From contig JAIRVH010000206.1 of NCBI GenBank assembly GCA_031253985.1, positions 104,079-168,078 of the forward strand: a stretch of 64,000 nt of DNA, read 5' to 3'. Positions 26,778-35,522 of the stretch are shown in pieces. The translations under genes and the position numbers were made by a program. This DNA is from Sphingobacterium sp. (GTDB lineage Bacteria > Bacteroidota > Bacteroidia > Sphingobacteriales > Sphingobacteriaceae). How positions within the stretch are numbered: the stretch's first letter is position 1; every line of letters begins with the position of its first letter. The notes beneath the pieces were generated by a model. It ran no database searches and was not told the origin of the DNA. It saw only the letters and a list, made by a program, of their open reading frames with translations.

Positions 26778-27272
26778 ATGATCGAATTATATACAGATGG
26801 GGCCTCCAGTGGGAATCCTGGCCCCGGAGGCTACGGAACTATCTTAAGAACAATTTATACAGGCGATAATGAATCGTTTAAAGGGAAGCTGATTGAAAAG
26901 GAGTTTTCGGGTGGTTATCGCAAAACGACCAATAACCGAATGGAACTGATGGCTGTTATCGTTGGCCTTGAGGCCCTAAAAAACTTGCAACAGCAAGTGA
27001 CGGTATATTCTGACTCCAAATATGTGATTGATGCCATTGACAAAAAATGGGTATATGGCTGGATCCAAAAAGGTTTCGCAGGAAAAAAGAATAAGGACCT
27101 TTGGCTACGTTTAATGAATGCGTATAAGCTGCACAGCGTCCGCCTTGTTTGGGTAAAGGGTCATGCAGGTCATCCATTAAATGAACGCTGTGACCGTCTG
27201 GCGGTTGCCGCATCCAAAGACAAAGCAAATTGGAAAATTGACAGTGTTTTTGAAATGGAAGAAGGTAAGTAA
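26778..27272 (+). CDS. rnhA: ribonuclease HI
   Basis: The 164-residue protein, counted from the ATG at 26778, has all RNase H catalytic residues: D7 (YTDGAS), E56 (RMELMA), D79 (YSDSKYV) and D139 (NERCDRLA), with H129 in VKGHAGHP. It cuts RNA in RNA-DNA hybrids, clearing primers and R-loops. The frame is open from 26742, but family proteins start at this ATG. Its mRNA may be leaderless because of the very close promoter. It ends at a two-way terminator facing the sulfatase gene. Confidence 0.95.
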   Translation: MIELYTDGASSGNPGPGGYGTILRTIYTGDNESFKGKLIEKEFSGGYRKTTNNRMELMAVIVGLEALKNLQQQVTVYSDSKYVIDAIDKKWVYGWIQKGFAGKKNKDLWLRLMNAYKLHSVRLVWVKGHAGHPLNERCDRLAVAASKDKANWKIDSVFEMEEGK

Positions 27273-27300
27273 AAAAGGGAACATAAGAGTTCCCTTTTTT
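27271..27300. terminator. bidirectional terminator between rnhA and sulfatase gene
   Basis: AAAAAAGGGAAC (27271-27282) and GTTCCCTTTTTT (27289-27300) form a perfect 12-bp stem with a 6-nt loop, with A and T tracts that serve both strands. It separates the two convergent genes. Confidence 0.9.
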
Positions 27301-27302
27301 AC

Positions 27303-28925
27303 TCAAAAGCTAAATGCAGGTGGTGCAATCTCTTGTACTTTGCTTTCTCTAAAATCTTTCATGCTCTGAGGTTCTTTAGCCTCTAGTTCAGCAAAATCCA
27401 CAACACCATTATCTTTTGCCCAACGAAAATAGGCTATAGATAAGCGAGACACGACATCATGATGTAGTGCAGCAACATCTTTGCGTTCAGTAGGATCCTG
27501 TTCCAAATCGTAAAGTTCCCATTTATAGGAAGGCCAGGTTGATACTAGCTTCCATTTCCCAATTCGTGCGGCACGGTTGCCAGCTCGTTCCCAAAATAGG
27601 CCTTCTGCTCGCGATACAGTATCTTGACCTTGAAATAGTACTGGAAGCAAGCTTTTCCCAGGCAATTTGTTTGACTTAATTCCCTTATAATCTTCCGGAT
27701 ATACTGCGCCGGCTAAATCATAGAAGGTTGGCGCTAGATCGATCACATGTCCAGTCCCTTGTCTAATGCCTTTGGCTATCTTACCGGGAAACCAGGCAAT
27801 AAATGGAGCGTTGATCCCTCCTTCATAGGTATAATCTTTAAATGCCTTGAAAGGTGTATTGGAAGCGTATGACCAATTTTTGCTCTGTGATTCAAATGAG
27901 CCCTCTGTTCCCACAGGCCCTGAATTCACCCGGGCACCATGAAACCATCGCACCAAATCTTCCGCTGGAGCTCCATTGTCTGAGAGAAACACGATAAGCG
28001 TATTGTCCAATTGTCCGTTGTCTTTCAGCTTTTTTAGTAATTTACCTACAGTCTGATCCAGACGGTCAACCATTGCCGCGAAGATTTCCATTTTCTTTGC
28101 CCACAGCTGTCGTTGATCGTATGATAATCTTGACCAATCGTAAATATCTTTATCAGGAATAGATGCTTCGGTATTTACCGGCGTTAACCCCAATCGTTTC
28201 TGCCGTTCAAAACGTTCTTGGCGAATAGCTTCCCATCCTTTATCGTAACGCCCCTTGTACTTCGCGATATCTTGTGGTAAGGCCACCAACGGCCAATGTG
28301 GTGCTGTATGGGCCAGATAAAGAAAAAAAGGCTTATCCTGGGTTTTAATCTGATCTAAAAATCCTTCCGCTTCCCGATTGATTACCTCCGTCGAAAACGA
28401 TGTCTCCAGAGGATAGCCATCTGAGTCAGTTTGCGCTTTAAATGTCGGAGCTCCTGAATCTGCATTTCTTTCTTGTTTGGGGAATACCAGATCAAAACCC
28501 CGATCCCATGGTAGACTTTTCCCATTTCCCGAAACATGCCATTTTCCGGACGTTGCAGTAATATACCCATTAGACCGCAGCACTTCGGCAATGGTCAGGG
28601 ATTCGTTATTGATATAGCCTTGATAAGCAGGAAGTCCAAGATCGTTCGAAAAGTAGCCGACACCAGCTTTATGCTGATATTGCCCTGTGATTAGGGAAGC
28701 ACGTGTAGGGGCGCATATAGAATTGTTATAGAATTGCTTCAGCCGCAACCCTTCATTGGCCAAACGATCCAAGTTGGGCGTCGAAATTTCTGATCCATAT
28801 GCTCCCAAATCTGAATAGCCCAAGTCATCCGCCAAAATCAAGATGATATTCGGCTTTTTCTGCTGTGCATAGCTTATCCCCATCGTGACAAGCACAGTAT
28901 ATAATATAGAAATTATCTTCTTCAT
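27303..28925 (-). CDS. AtsA-like S1 sulfatase (second in operon)
   Basis: The 540-residue exported protein (signal to about residue 20) has the S1 sulfatase site SICAPTRAS with C71 as the residue to be turned into formylglycine, ADDLGYSD metal ligands near 32-39, TAPHWPL, and SDNGAP as a second metal site. Its layout follows AtsA-type alkyl/aryl sulfatases (S1_4 group). It hydrolyses sulfate esters in the periplasm. It follows the first sulfatase by 17 nt and closes the SusC/SusD/sulfatase operon. C71 maturation needs a separate formylglycine-generating enzyme or anaerobic maturase, not seen in this window. Confidence 0.93.
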   Translation of the reverse strand: MKKIISILYTVLVTMGISYAQQKKPNIILILADDLGYSDLGAYGSEISTPNLDRLANEGLRLKQFYNNSICAPTRASLITGQYQHKAGVGYFSNDLGLPAYQGYINNESLTIAEVLRSNGYITATSGKWHVSGNGKSLPWDRGFDLVFPKQERNADSGAPTFKAQTDSDGYPLETSFSTEVINREAEGFLDQIKTQDKPFFLYLAHTAPHWPLVALPQDIAKYKGRYDKGWEAIRQERFERQKRLGLTPVNTEASIPDKDIYDWSRLSYDQRQLWAKKMEIFAAMVDRLDQTVGKLLKKLKDNGQLDNTLIVFLSDNGAPAEDLVRWFHGARVNSGPVGTEGSFESQSKNWSYASNTPFKAFKDYTYEGGINAPFIAWFPGKIAKGIRQGTGHVIDLAPTFYDLAGAVYPEDYKGIKSNKLPGKSLLPVLFQGQDTVSRAEGLFWERAGNRAARIGKWKLVSTWPSYKWELYDLEQDPTERKDVAALHHDVVSRLSIAYFRWAKDNGVVDFAELEAKEPQSMKDFRESKVQEIAPPAFSF

Positions 28926-28942
28926 ATTATCTTCCTTTATTA

Positions 28943-30535
28943 CTAACGAAATTGATTGTTTGTTTTTAACCGATTATAATCCACGACAGCATTCTCTTTA
29001 GCCCACTTCTCATAACGTTTTTCGAGATCATTCACAATCTCTGGATAGCGATCAGCCAGATTGTTGTTTTCTCCCCGATCCTCATCAATATTGTATAACT
29101 CAGGCTTGCTTCCTTCCCTAAACAGGGAGACCAATTTCCATTTTCCATATCGAACAGCACGATTTCCGGCCCGTTCCCAGAATAGCGGAACGTTGCGATC
29201 GACCTGATTAAGGTCTGAGCGAAGCACAGCTCTTAAACTCAAGCCGGGGAGCGCATTTATTGTGGCATCTCCAATATGTGTTGGATAGTCGGCACCAGCA
29301 AAGTCATATAGTGTAGGAGCAATATCGATAAGATGCCCCACCCCTTTTTTAATAGCATTCGCCTTTACCTCCTTAGGATACCATACAATAAATGGAGCAC
29401 CGATTCCACCTTCATAAGGATTATCTTTATAACTACGCAGTGGAGAATTACCAGTTTGGGACCAATTGCTATTTTGCACGTCATAGGATCCCGGCAAACC
29501 AACAGTTTCGGTATTCCTTGCGGTATAAATCCGTGCCCGATCGCCACCCTGAGCACCATTATCCGACAAGAAAATAATTAGGGTATTTTTGTCTTTTTTC
29601 AACTCTTTAAGTGTTTTTCTAATGCGTCCAACACTCTGGTCCATTCGATCAATCATACCAGCGAAAACCTGCTGCCGGCGTTGCCAATACTGCTTCTCAT
29701 CGTAAGTCAATTTCTCCCAGGACTGTACTGCGGAATCCTTTTTTGCAATAGTCTGTCCAGAAGGGAAAACGCCAGCCCGTTGTGCATTTTCATAACGTTT
29801 GACGCGTAAACTATCCCATCCCTGGCGATATACGCCTTTGTATTTTTGTGTTTCCTCTTCTGGCGCTTGCAAAGGCCAGTGCGGAGCGTTGAAAGCTAAA
29901 TACAAGAAAAAGGGCTTTTTTTCGCTGTGCTGTTCTTTGAGAAAACCAATGGCCTGATCGGTGATCTCATCAGTCAAATAACGCCCCTTTGGCAAGTAGA
30001 ATGGTTTGTTGTTCCGATATAAAGGAACCGTAGGACGTTCTGGACCATTGATTTCATAAAAATTAGACGCACCACCCACAAAATTAAAGGAACGCTCAAA
30101 TCCGCGCTGTGCAGGCCATTGGTCGAAATCATCACCCACATGCCATTTGCCCGAAATAATGGTTGAATAACCAGCCTCTTTAAGAACTTCAGCTAAGGTC
30201 CTTGATTCACGATTTAAGAAGCCTTGATAAGCAGGAAGGCCTAAGTTAACATTGAAATACCCTAGGCCGGCACGATGCGCATACTGTCCCGTCAATAAGG
30301 AGGCACGTGTAGGAGCGCAAATGGAATTGTTATAAAATTCCTGAAATCTCGTTCCTTCTTTAGCTAAGGCAGCCAAATTCGGCGTATGAAAGTCTGTCCC
30401 TCCATAGGGTTCTATATCCGAAAACCCTAAATCATCCACCAAAATCAATACAATATTTGGGCGGCTATCTTGTCCCCAGCTTGCCCTCGGCAAACTGCAC
30501 AGACACAGTATAAGATATAAAAGTATCGTTTTCAT
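28943..30535 (-). CDS. AtsA-like S1 sulfatase (first in operon)
   Basis: The 530-residue exported protein (signal to about residue 21) carries SICAPTRAS with C73, VDDLGFSD near 33-40, NAPHWPLQAP and SDNGAQ. It is clearly paralogous to the next gene (shared blocks such as FYNNSICAPTRASL and GLPAYQGFLN/GLPAYQGYIN). It lies 24 nt after susD. The two copies probably cover different sulfate esters. Like its partner it needs formylglycine modification. The lack of any glycoside hydrolase in this operon argues for sulfate release as the aim rather than sugar use. Confidence 0.93.
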   Translation of the reverse strand: MKTILLYLILCLCSLPRASWGQDSRPNIVLILVDDLGFSDIEPYGGTDFHTPNLAALAKEGTRFQEFYNNSICAPTRASLLTGQYAHRAGLGYFNVNLGLPAYQGFLNRESRTLAEVLKEAGYSTIISGKWHVGDDFDQWPAQRGFERSFNFVGGASNFYEINGPERPTVPLYRNNKPFYLPKGRYLTDEITDQAIGFLKEQHSEKKPFFLYLAFNAPHWPLQAPEEETQKYKGVYRQGWDSLRVKRYENAQRAGVFPSGQTIAKKDSAVQSWEKLTYDEKQYWQRRQQVFAGMIDRMDQSVGRIRKTLKELKKDKNTLIIFLSDNGAQGGDRARIYTARNTETVGLPGSYDVQNSNWSQTGNSPLRSYKDNPYEGGIGAPFIVWYPKEVKANAIKKGVGHLIDIAPTLYDFAGADYPTHIGDATINALPGLSLRAVLRSDLNQVDRNVPLFWERAGNRAVRYGKWKLVSLFREGSKPELYNIDEDRGENNNLADRYPEIVNDLEKRYEKWAKENAVVDYNRLKTNNQFR

Positions 30536-30559
30536 TTACTTAAAATTTTTATTCCTCTA

Positions 30560-32029
30560 TTATTTATTTATCCAATCGGGATGCTGTGAGAGATTTGGAT
30601 TGAGGTTCAATTCGCGTTGTGGCGTCGGAAAATGAATATGGCGGGCAGCAGCATTGGTTTTTCCCGCAGCTTTCAGCTTAGCGACATAATATACAGCCCC
30701 CCTTCGCGCCAGATCAAACCAGCGCTGATATTCGTAGACCAACTCCTTTCTTCGTTCTTCGAAAACAGACTCTCTAAAAACATCCTTCGTTTCAGAAGCT
30801 AAAACGCCTTCCACACCGGCTCGACGACGCACCGCATTTAGCGCATTACGAGCCTCTAATGTGGGGCCATTCAACTCATTTTCTGCTTCCGCAAAAATTA
30901 ACAATACTTCCGCATAACGAATGATAGGTGTATTTTTAGAAGACTGTCCTTGGTTCCCCACAACAGTTTCATCATAATACTTATTGAATTGCGGTTTAGC
31001 CAATGGATAATATTTGCCGTCTGTAGGCGACAGCATCCCCGTGGTAAAGGTTACCGCCAGACGTTTATCATTTGCAGCAAAGCTCTTGTACAATCCCCCT
31101 TCTAGGTGAAGTGCGTCGGCATAATCACCATTAATCCCGGGAATATCGGCAGGTGCAGACCTGCTCGCCAGAGAATTTCCTTGATAACCACTGTTTCCCT
31201 TAAATTGGGCGGAAAAGATATGTTCGCTACCATTTTTCTTATCAATATTAAAGACATCAGAGAATTCCGGAAAAAGCGCATACCCCTCCTTATCAATAAC
31301 TTCCCCGGCTAATAATTTTGCGTTGCTCCAATCGCTTCGCGTCAGATAGACTTTTGCCAATAAGCTTTTGGCCGCTCCCGAGCTTGCGCGGCCTTTATCA
31401 GTGTCACCGTAATTTTTGTAATTTGGGAGAGCTGATGCAGCTTTTAGATCAGCGATAATCAACTCATATACGTCATTTTCTGCGGCTTTAGTTACAAAAA
31501 GTTCCTGCGGAGATAAGGTCTCAACAGGGCTTGTTACCAACGGTACAGCCCCAAACCAGCGAACCAAATTAAAATAATGCAAAGCTCTCAGAAATTTTGC
31601 TTCGTTGATCAAACGCAGCTGTATTGTAGGCTCGATTTGGCCCGAAGACATTGCACTGATCTTTGCAATGTTGACATTCGATGCATTAATTGCATCGTAA
31701 CTCTGCTTCCAAAGCTGCTCCATCCGGTCGTTGGATGCATCATGCGTCAGATTACTAATCGCCCGTACATGTGCATTTCTGGCTCTTGGTCCTGCTTCAT
31801 AATCATCTGTAGCCATCTCAACACCAATCTGGAACAGGCTGTTATACAAGGACTGCCCAGTTTCATATAGCTTTCTGTATGTCCCAGTCACAGCTGCGAT
31901 TGCCTGATCTTGATTAAGATAAAACTGTTCCGACACCAAAGCGCCTGCCGGATCTTCCGACAATTTCGAGCACGAAATTGTTATTAGAAAGATCAAAATG
32001 ACAGTGGATAAAAGATGTATTTTTTTCAT
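30560..32029 (-). CDS. SusD/RagB family surface lipoprotein
   Basis: From the ATG at 32029, the 489-residue product starts with a classic lipoprotein signal (MKKIHLLSTVILIFLITISC, Cys20). The body is SusD-like: a helical start AIAAVTGTYRKLYETGQSLY, LRALHYFNLVRWFGAVPLV, and a C-terminal RRKELVYEYQRWFDLARRG. It would bind substrates at the cell surface and close over the SusC channel. It lies 69 nt after susC in this reading (the frame is open further upstream to 32083). The ligand is probably a sulfated compound, judged by the sulfatases downstream. Confidence 0.93.
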   Translation of the reverse strand: MKKIHLLSTVILIFLITISCSKLSEDPAGALVSEQFYLNQDQAIAAVTGTYRKLYETGQSLYNSLFQIGVEMATDDYEAGPRARNAHVRAISNLTHDASNDRMEQLWKQSYDAINASNVNIAKISAMSSGQIEPTIQLRLINEAKFLRALHYFNLVRWFGAVPLVTSPVETLSPQELFVTKAAENDVYELIIADLKAASALPNYKNYGDTDKGRASSGAAKSLLAKVYLTRSDWSNAKLLAGEVIDKEGYALFPEFSDVFNIDKKNGSEHIFSAQFKGNSGYQGNSLASRSAPADIPGINGDYADALHLEGGLYKSFAANDKRLAVTFTTGMLSPTDGKYYPLAKPQFNKYYDETVVGNQGQSSKNTPIIRYAEVLLIFAEAENELNGPTLEARNALNAVRRRAGVEGVLASETKDVFRESVFEERRKELVYEYQRWFDLARRGAVYYVAKLKAAGKTNAAARHIHFPTPQRELNLNPNLSQHPDWINK

Positions 32030-32098
32030 TTGAATAAATTGCTTGTTCATAATAATGGGCTTAGCACAAAATCCCTCTTCCATACATTTACAGGTATA

Positions 32099-35000
32099 TT
32101 AGAAAGTCAAAGAAATACCTGCGGAAATAGATCTAGCTGCTGGATAAATTCCCGAATCGGTCCCTATCTGCACATTGCTTCCCGAAGTCACCTCTGGGTC
32201 AAAACCTTTATATTTCGTCCATGTCAAAAGATTCTGTGCTGTTAAATAGAGATTAAGATTCTTAATACTAGCTCCTTGAAGCCATTCCTTTGGGAAGTTG
32301 TATCCAAAATGCAATGATTTCAACCGAACAAAAGAACCGCTCTCTACAAATTGATTGGAGAATACCGGTGCAGGGTCTAATTTTGCCCTCGGATATAACT
32401 GACTTGGATTCGAAGGTGTCCAGCGCGTCAATGCATCACTTGATGCGTTTTGCTGACCGGTAAACATTTCTAGATTCTGTCTATTGATATTAAGCAGATC
32501 ATTGCCAACTGTGCCCTGTATAAGAAACGACAGATCAAAACCTTTATAGGAAATACTATTGGTCAGCCCAAAAATAAAATCTGGCTGTGCATTCCCGATA
32601 ATCGTTCTATCATTTGCTGTTGTAAATTGACCATCACCATCGATATCTTTATAAAGGCGATCCCCCGCTTTCGGTGTAGCATTTCCTGTAAACTTGCCCT
32701 TACTATTCTCTTCGCCCACTTGTAGGATTCCGTCGGTTACCGTTCCATAAAATGTACCGATTGGCTCGCCCACTTTAATAATATAGTTTCCAGAGATATA
32801 GGAACTCGCACCTTCACCAATAGTCAGCACTTTGTTGCGGTTAAAGGAAAAGTTAATGTCTGTATTCCAGTTCACTCTTCCCTGTAAATTCCGTGATTTT
32901 AAACTCAATTCCAGTCCCCTATTCGATACGGAACCAAAATTCTGAAGAGAAGTGGCATACCCTGAAGTCCACGGTATTTCCACATTCAGCAAGAGATCTT
33001 TGGTTTTCTTATAATAGTAATCAGCTGTAAATTGAAGGCGATTGTTCAACAGACTGATATCAAAACCGCCATCATATTGCAACGTACTCTCCCAGCCAAG
33101 ATTTTTGTTGGGAATACGTTGTGGGGCAAAACCGGCGACAACATTGTTTCCAAAGAGATAATTCAAGCTATATAAGGTTGACAGCGATTGGTATTGTCCT
33201 ATTTCCTGATTACCAGTGGTACCAAAACTTGTACGTATTTTAAAATCATTCACAGCGGGAAAAATCTCCTTAAAAAAAGATTCATTTGCAACACGCCACG
33301 ATAATGCGACAGAGGGAAAATTACCCCATTTATTGTCCGCACCAAAGCGGGAACTGCCATCGCGGCGCAAACTTGCAGAAACATAATACTTGTTTGCGTA
33401 GTTGTAATTGATCCTCGCCAGATAAGAATGCAAGACCCAGGAATAGCTGTCAGAAGATGGCCGAACGATAGTAGAGCCACTCTGTAAGCTATTGAACAAC
33501 AGTTCATCGGTTACAAAATTTTCAGCGCCAGCATTAAAAATATCATTTTTAGACTCCTGTTGGGTAAACCCTAATAGAGCATTAAAATTATGTTGACCAA
33601 TTGAACCCGTATAGTTCAGGGTATTTTCATTTAACCAGGAAGTTCCGTCAAAATTTCCTAAGCTCGCTTTTCCTTTAGTACCTGCTCCCTCATAAATATA
33701 AGATGGCAAATAATATTTATCGTCTCTGCTGTTTAAATCAACACCAACCAAGACTTTCGCTTGTAAACCTTTTAAAATCCGATACTGAGCAAATGACGTC
33801 CCCAATATCCGAAGTCCCTGTGAAGTATTCGTTGTTTCTTTTAAGGTTGCTATTGGATTGGCAAATATGTTTTCAAAAGGGTTTCGTAAAGTATACGCAC
33901 CGTTGGCCTCATAGACTGTCGCTGTCGAAGGCATGATGAGCAAGGCATTGACAATACCCGTGGGAGCTATCTGTGCATTTGTTTTATTAACCGATAGATT
34001 GGCACCGACCTGTAATCGATCGAAAGGATTGGCATCAATATTTGATCGAAATCCTATACGCTTAAAATTTGTATTGATAATAACCCCATCTTGATCGAAA
34101 TAATTTGCCCCCAGATAATATTGTATTTTTTCCGCTCCCCCAGACAGCGAAAGCTGCTGATTATAGACCTTACCGCTTTGAAAAGCCTCTTTTTGCCAAT
34201 TAGTACCTTCACCCAATTGATCGATTTCAGCTTTTGTACGGTATTGGTAAGCACCTAAGTTTGGATTAGCATCATACAATGCCTCATTTCTTAAAACTGC
34301 AAAGTCATGGGCATTCAACACGTCGATTTGTTTAAGTACATTTTGTGCACCAAAACTACCATCATAGCTTAATTGCACATGTCCTGCCCGGCCTTTCTTC
34401 GTTGTTACCAGGATGACACCATTAGCTCCTCTGGAACCGTAAATAGCCGTCGCAGCCGCATCTTTAAGGACTTCAATACTCTCAATATCTGTAGGGCTGA
34501 TGCTGGCCAATGGATTCACCGGCGTCCCGCTTCCTACCCCTGTACTTTCGGTTTGGTTATACACCGGAAATCCATCAATGACATAAAGTGGTTCATTTCC
34601 TCCCTGGATGGATGCTCCCCCGCGAATTCGGATACTGACTCCACCTCCGGGTTGCCCAGAGGTTTGCGTGACCTGCACTCCTGATATCCCACCTTTTAAT
34701 GTTTGATCCAATGATGAAACAGGTTGTCTTAGGAGCTTATCAGGCAATGTGGCTACCGAACCCGTCAGATCGCGACGTTTCTGTGTGCCATAGCCCACGA
34801 CGACAACCTCATCGAGGTCCGCCGATGCAGGGGTTAATTCAATGACAGCTGGCGACGAATTGACAACCAATCGTTTTTTTTCGTAGCCTAAAAAACTTAG
34901 AATTAAAGTAAAAGGGAGCTTCTGTCCAGTAACAAATTGAAAATTACCCTGATTGTCTGTCTGTACGCTATGGGTAACAGCCTCCAATTGTACCGTAACG

Positions 35001-35152
35001 CCCTGAATGGGCTCCTTGGTTGTCGCATCGATAACCTTTCCTACCAAGGATGCATTAATAATAGGTTTTGGTTCTTGTGCTTGTACGATTCCGAATGCGT
35101 ACAGAAAAAGCACGACTAAAGTAGAATACCGCAGTACTCCATATTTTTTCAT
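32099..35152 (-). CDS. SusC/RagA family TonB-linked outer membrane protein
   Basis: The 1017-residue product has a signal peptide (1-25), a carboxypeptidase-like domain (about 35-115), the SusC plug with LDEVVVVGYGTQKRRDLTGS near 114-133, RIRGGASIQGGNEPLYVIDG near 175-195, and a long barrel ending in ISAGISLTF. It forms the TonB-driven channel of a SusCD complex. It is first in an operon with susD and two sulfatases. A leader of about 270 nt precedes it, with a Cys/Met-rich small reading frame (35268-35363) and a repeat of TGGCGTTGGCA. Confidence 0.95.
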   Translation of the reverse strand: MKKYGVLRYSTLVVLFLYAFGIVQAQEPKPIINASLVGKVIDATTKEPIQGVTVQLEAVTHSVQTDNQGNFQFVTGQKLPFTLILSFLGYEKKRLVVNSSPAVIELTPASADLDEVVVVGYGTQKRRDLTGSVATLPDKLLRQPVSSLDQTLKGGISGVQVTQTSGQPGGGVSIRIRGGASIQGGNEPLYVIDGFPVYNQTESTGVGSGTPVNPLASISPTDIESIEVLKDAAATAIYGSRGANGVILVTTKKGRAGHVQLSYDGSFGAQNVLKQIDVLNAHDFAVLRNEALYDANPNLGAYQYRTKAEIDQLGEGTNWQKEAFQSGKVYNQQLSLSGGAEKIQYYLGANYFDQDGVIINTNFKRIGFRSNIDANPFDRLQVGANLSVNKTNAQIAPTGIVNALLIMPSTATVYEANGAYTLRNPFENIFANPIATLKETTNTSQGLRILGTSFAQYRILKGLQAKVLVGVDLNSRDDKYYLPSYIYEGAGTKGKASLGNFDGTSWLNENTLNYTGSIGQHNFNALLGFTQQESKNDIFNAGAENFVTDELLFNSLQSGSTIVRPSSDSYSWVLHSYLARINYNYANKYYVSASLRRDGSSRFGADNKWGNFPSVALSWRVANESFFKEIFPAVNDFKIRTSFGTTGNQEIGQYQSLSTLYSLNYLFGNNVVAGFAPQRIPNKNLGWESTLQYDGGFDISLLNNRLQFTADYYYKKTKDLLLNVEIPWTSGYATSLQNFGSVSNRGLELSLKSRNLQGRVNWNTDINFSFNRNKVLTIGEGASSYISGNYIIKVGEPIGTFYGTVTDGILQVGEENSKGKFTGNATPKAGDRLYKDIDGDGQFTTANDRTIIGNAQPDFIFGLTNSISYKGFDLSFLIQGTVGNDLLNINRQNLEMFTGQQNASSDALTRWTPSNPSQLYPRAKLDPAPVFSNQFVESGSFVRLKSLHFGYNFPKEWLQGASIKNLNLYLTAQNLLTWTKYKGFDPEVTSGSNVQIGTDSGIYPAARSISAGISLTF

Positions 35153-35267
35153 TGTCCGTTTTATTTAATGTGAAAATGCAAACAAGTGCCAACGCCATTG
35201 GTACGCTTGTTATAAAAACTTTACTACATGCCTATTCATTTATAAACATGGAGGAATTGTGTGCCTT

Positions 35268-35363
35268 TCAGCACATGCACATTCGACAATTAAAAAGAAA
35301 GGAATTAAAGGGAAAGGTGGGATTTGAAGCGTTCTTTCGAACTGTAAAGTGGTCGTTTTTCAT
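35268..35363 (-). CDS. 31-residue leader peptide ending in CRMCMC
   Basis: A minus-strand ATG at 35363 opens 31 codons and stops at 35268. The product starts MKNDHFTVRKNAS and ends FNSFLFNCRMCMC, so four of the last six positions before the stop, after Arg, are Cys or Met (C-R-M-C-M-C: three Cys, two Met). It lies 115 nt upstream of susC and downstream of a TATATTTG -7 element. Such a sulfur-amino-acid-rich tail is what a ribosome-stalling attenuator for a sulfur-scavenging operon would need. That it is translated and regulatory is inference. Confidence 0.55.
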   Translation of the reverse strand: MKNDHFTVRKNASNPTFPFNSFLFNCRMCMC

Positions 35364-35427
35364 ACTTGTTCAAAATTTAGTAGTATAGTTTAGTAATCGT
35401 TGCCAACGCCAATTGTTAACGACTACA

Positions 35428-35435
35428 CAAATATA
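35428..35435 (-). promoter_or_regulatory. putative -7 element of the susC/susD/sulfatase operon
   Basis: TATATTTG on the minus strand matches TAnnTTTG. It would start transcription near 35421, giving a leader of about 270 nt before susC. A TTG is present at 35465-35463 but is 27 nt away, longer than usual, so the -33 element is uncertain. Confidence 0.4.
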
Positions 35436-35436
35436 A

Positions 35437-35487
35437 AATTATTTTTCAAAAAGACTACTAAACAAGTAGTCTTTTTGAAAAATAATT
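35437..35487 (-). terminator. long perfect inverted repeat, probable trxB terminator
   Basis: The arms at 35437-35459 and 35465-35487 are perfect inverted copies over 23 bp with a 5-nt loop. The inner part AAAAAGACTACT/AGTAGTCTTTTT is a standard bidirectional terminator; the outer part extends it by AATTATTTTTC. It lies 36 nt after the trxB stop and directly upstream of the susC -7 element, so it insulates that operon from trxB. Confidence 0.75.
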
Positions 35488-35522
35488 CTTTTGAACAAGT
35501 TATTGGTTTATTCTTCTAGCAA

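Larger units (their letters stand above)
35153..35522. other. leader and terminator region upstream of susC
   Basis: Reading on the minus strand: the trxB stop at 35523, a 23-bp inverted repeat (35487-35437), TATATTTG (35435-35428), TGGCGTTGGCA near 35410, the Cys/Met peptide (35363-35268), and a second TGGCGTTGGCA near 35190 inside an imperfect hairpin with AACAAG/CTTGTT arms (about 35209-35180). A plus-strand frame from 35152 overlaps all this and shows no gene features. Confidence 0.5.

Noticed and set aside
35152..35388. 78-codon plus-strand frame over the susC leader
   Set aside because: It lies antisense to the leader peptide and repeats, has no RBS or recognisable content, and the minus-strand features explain the region better.
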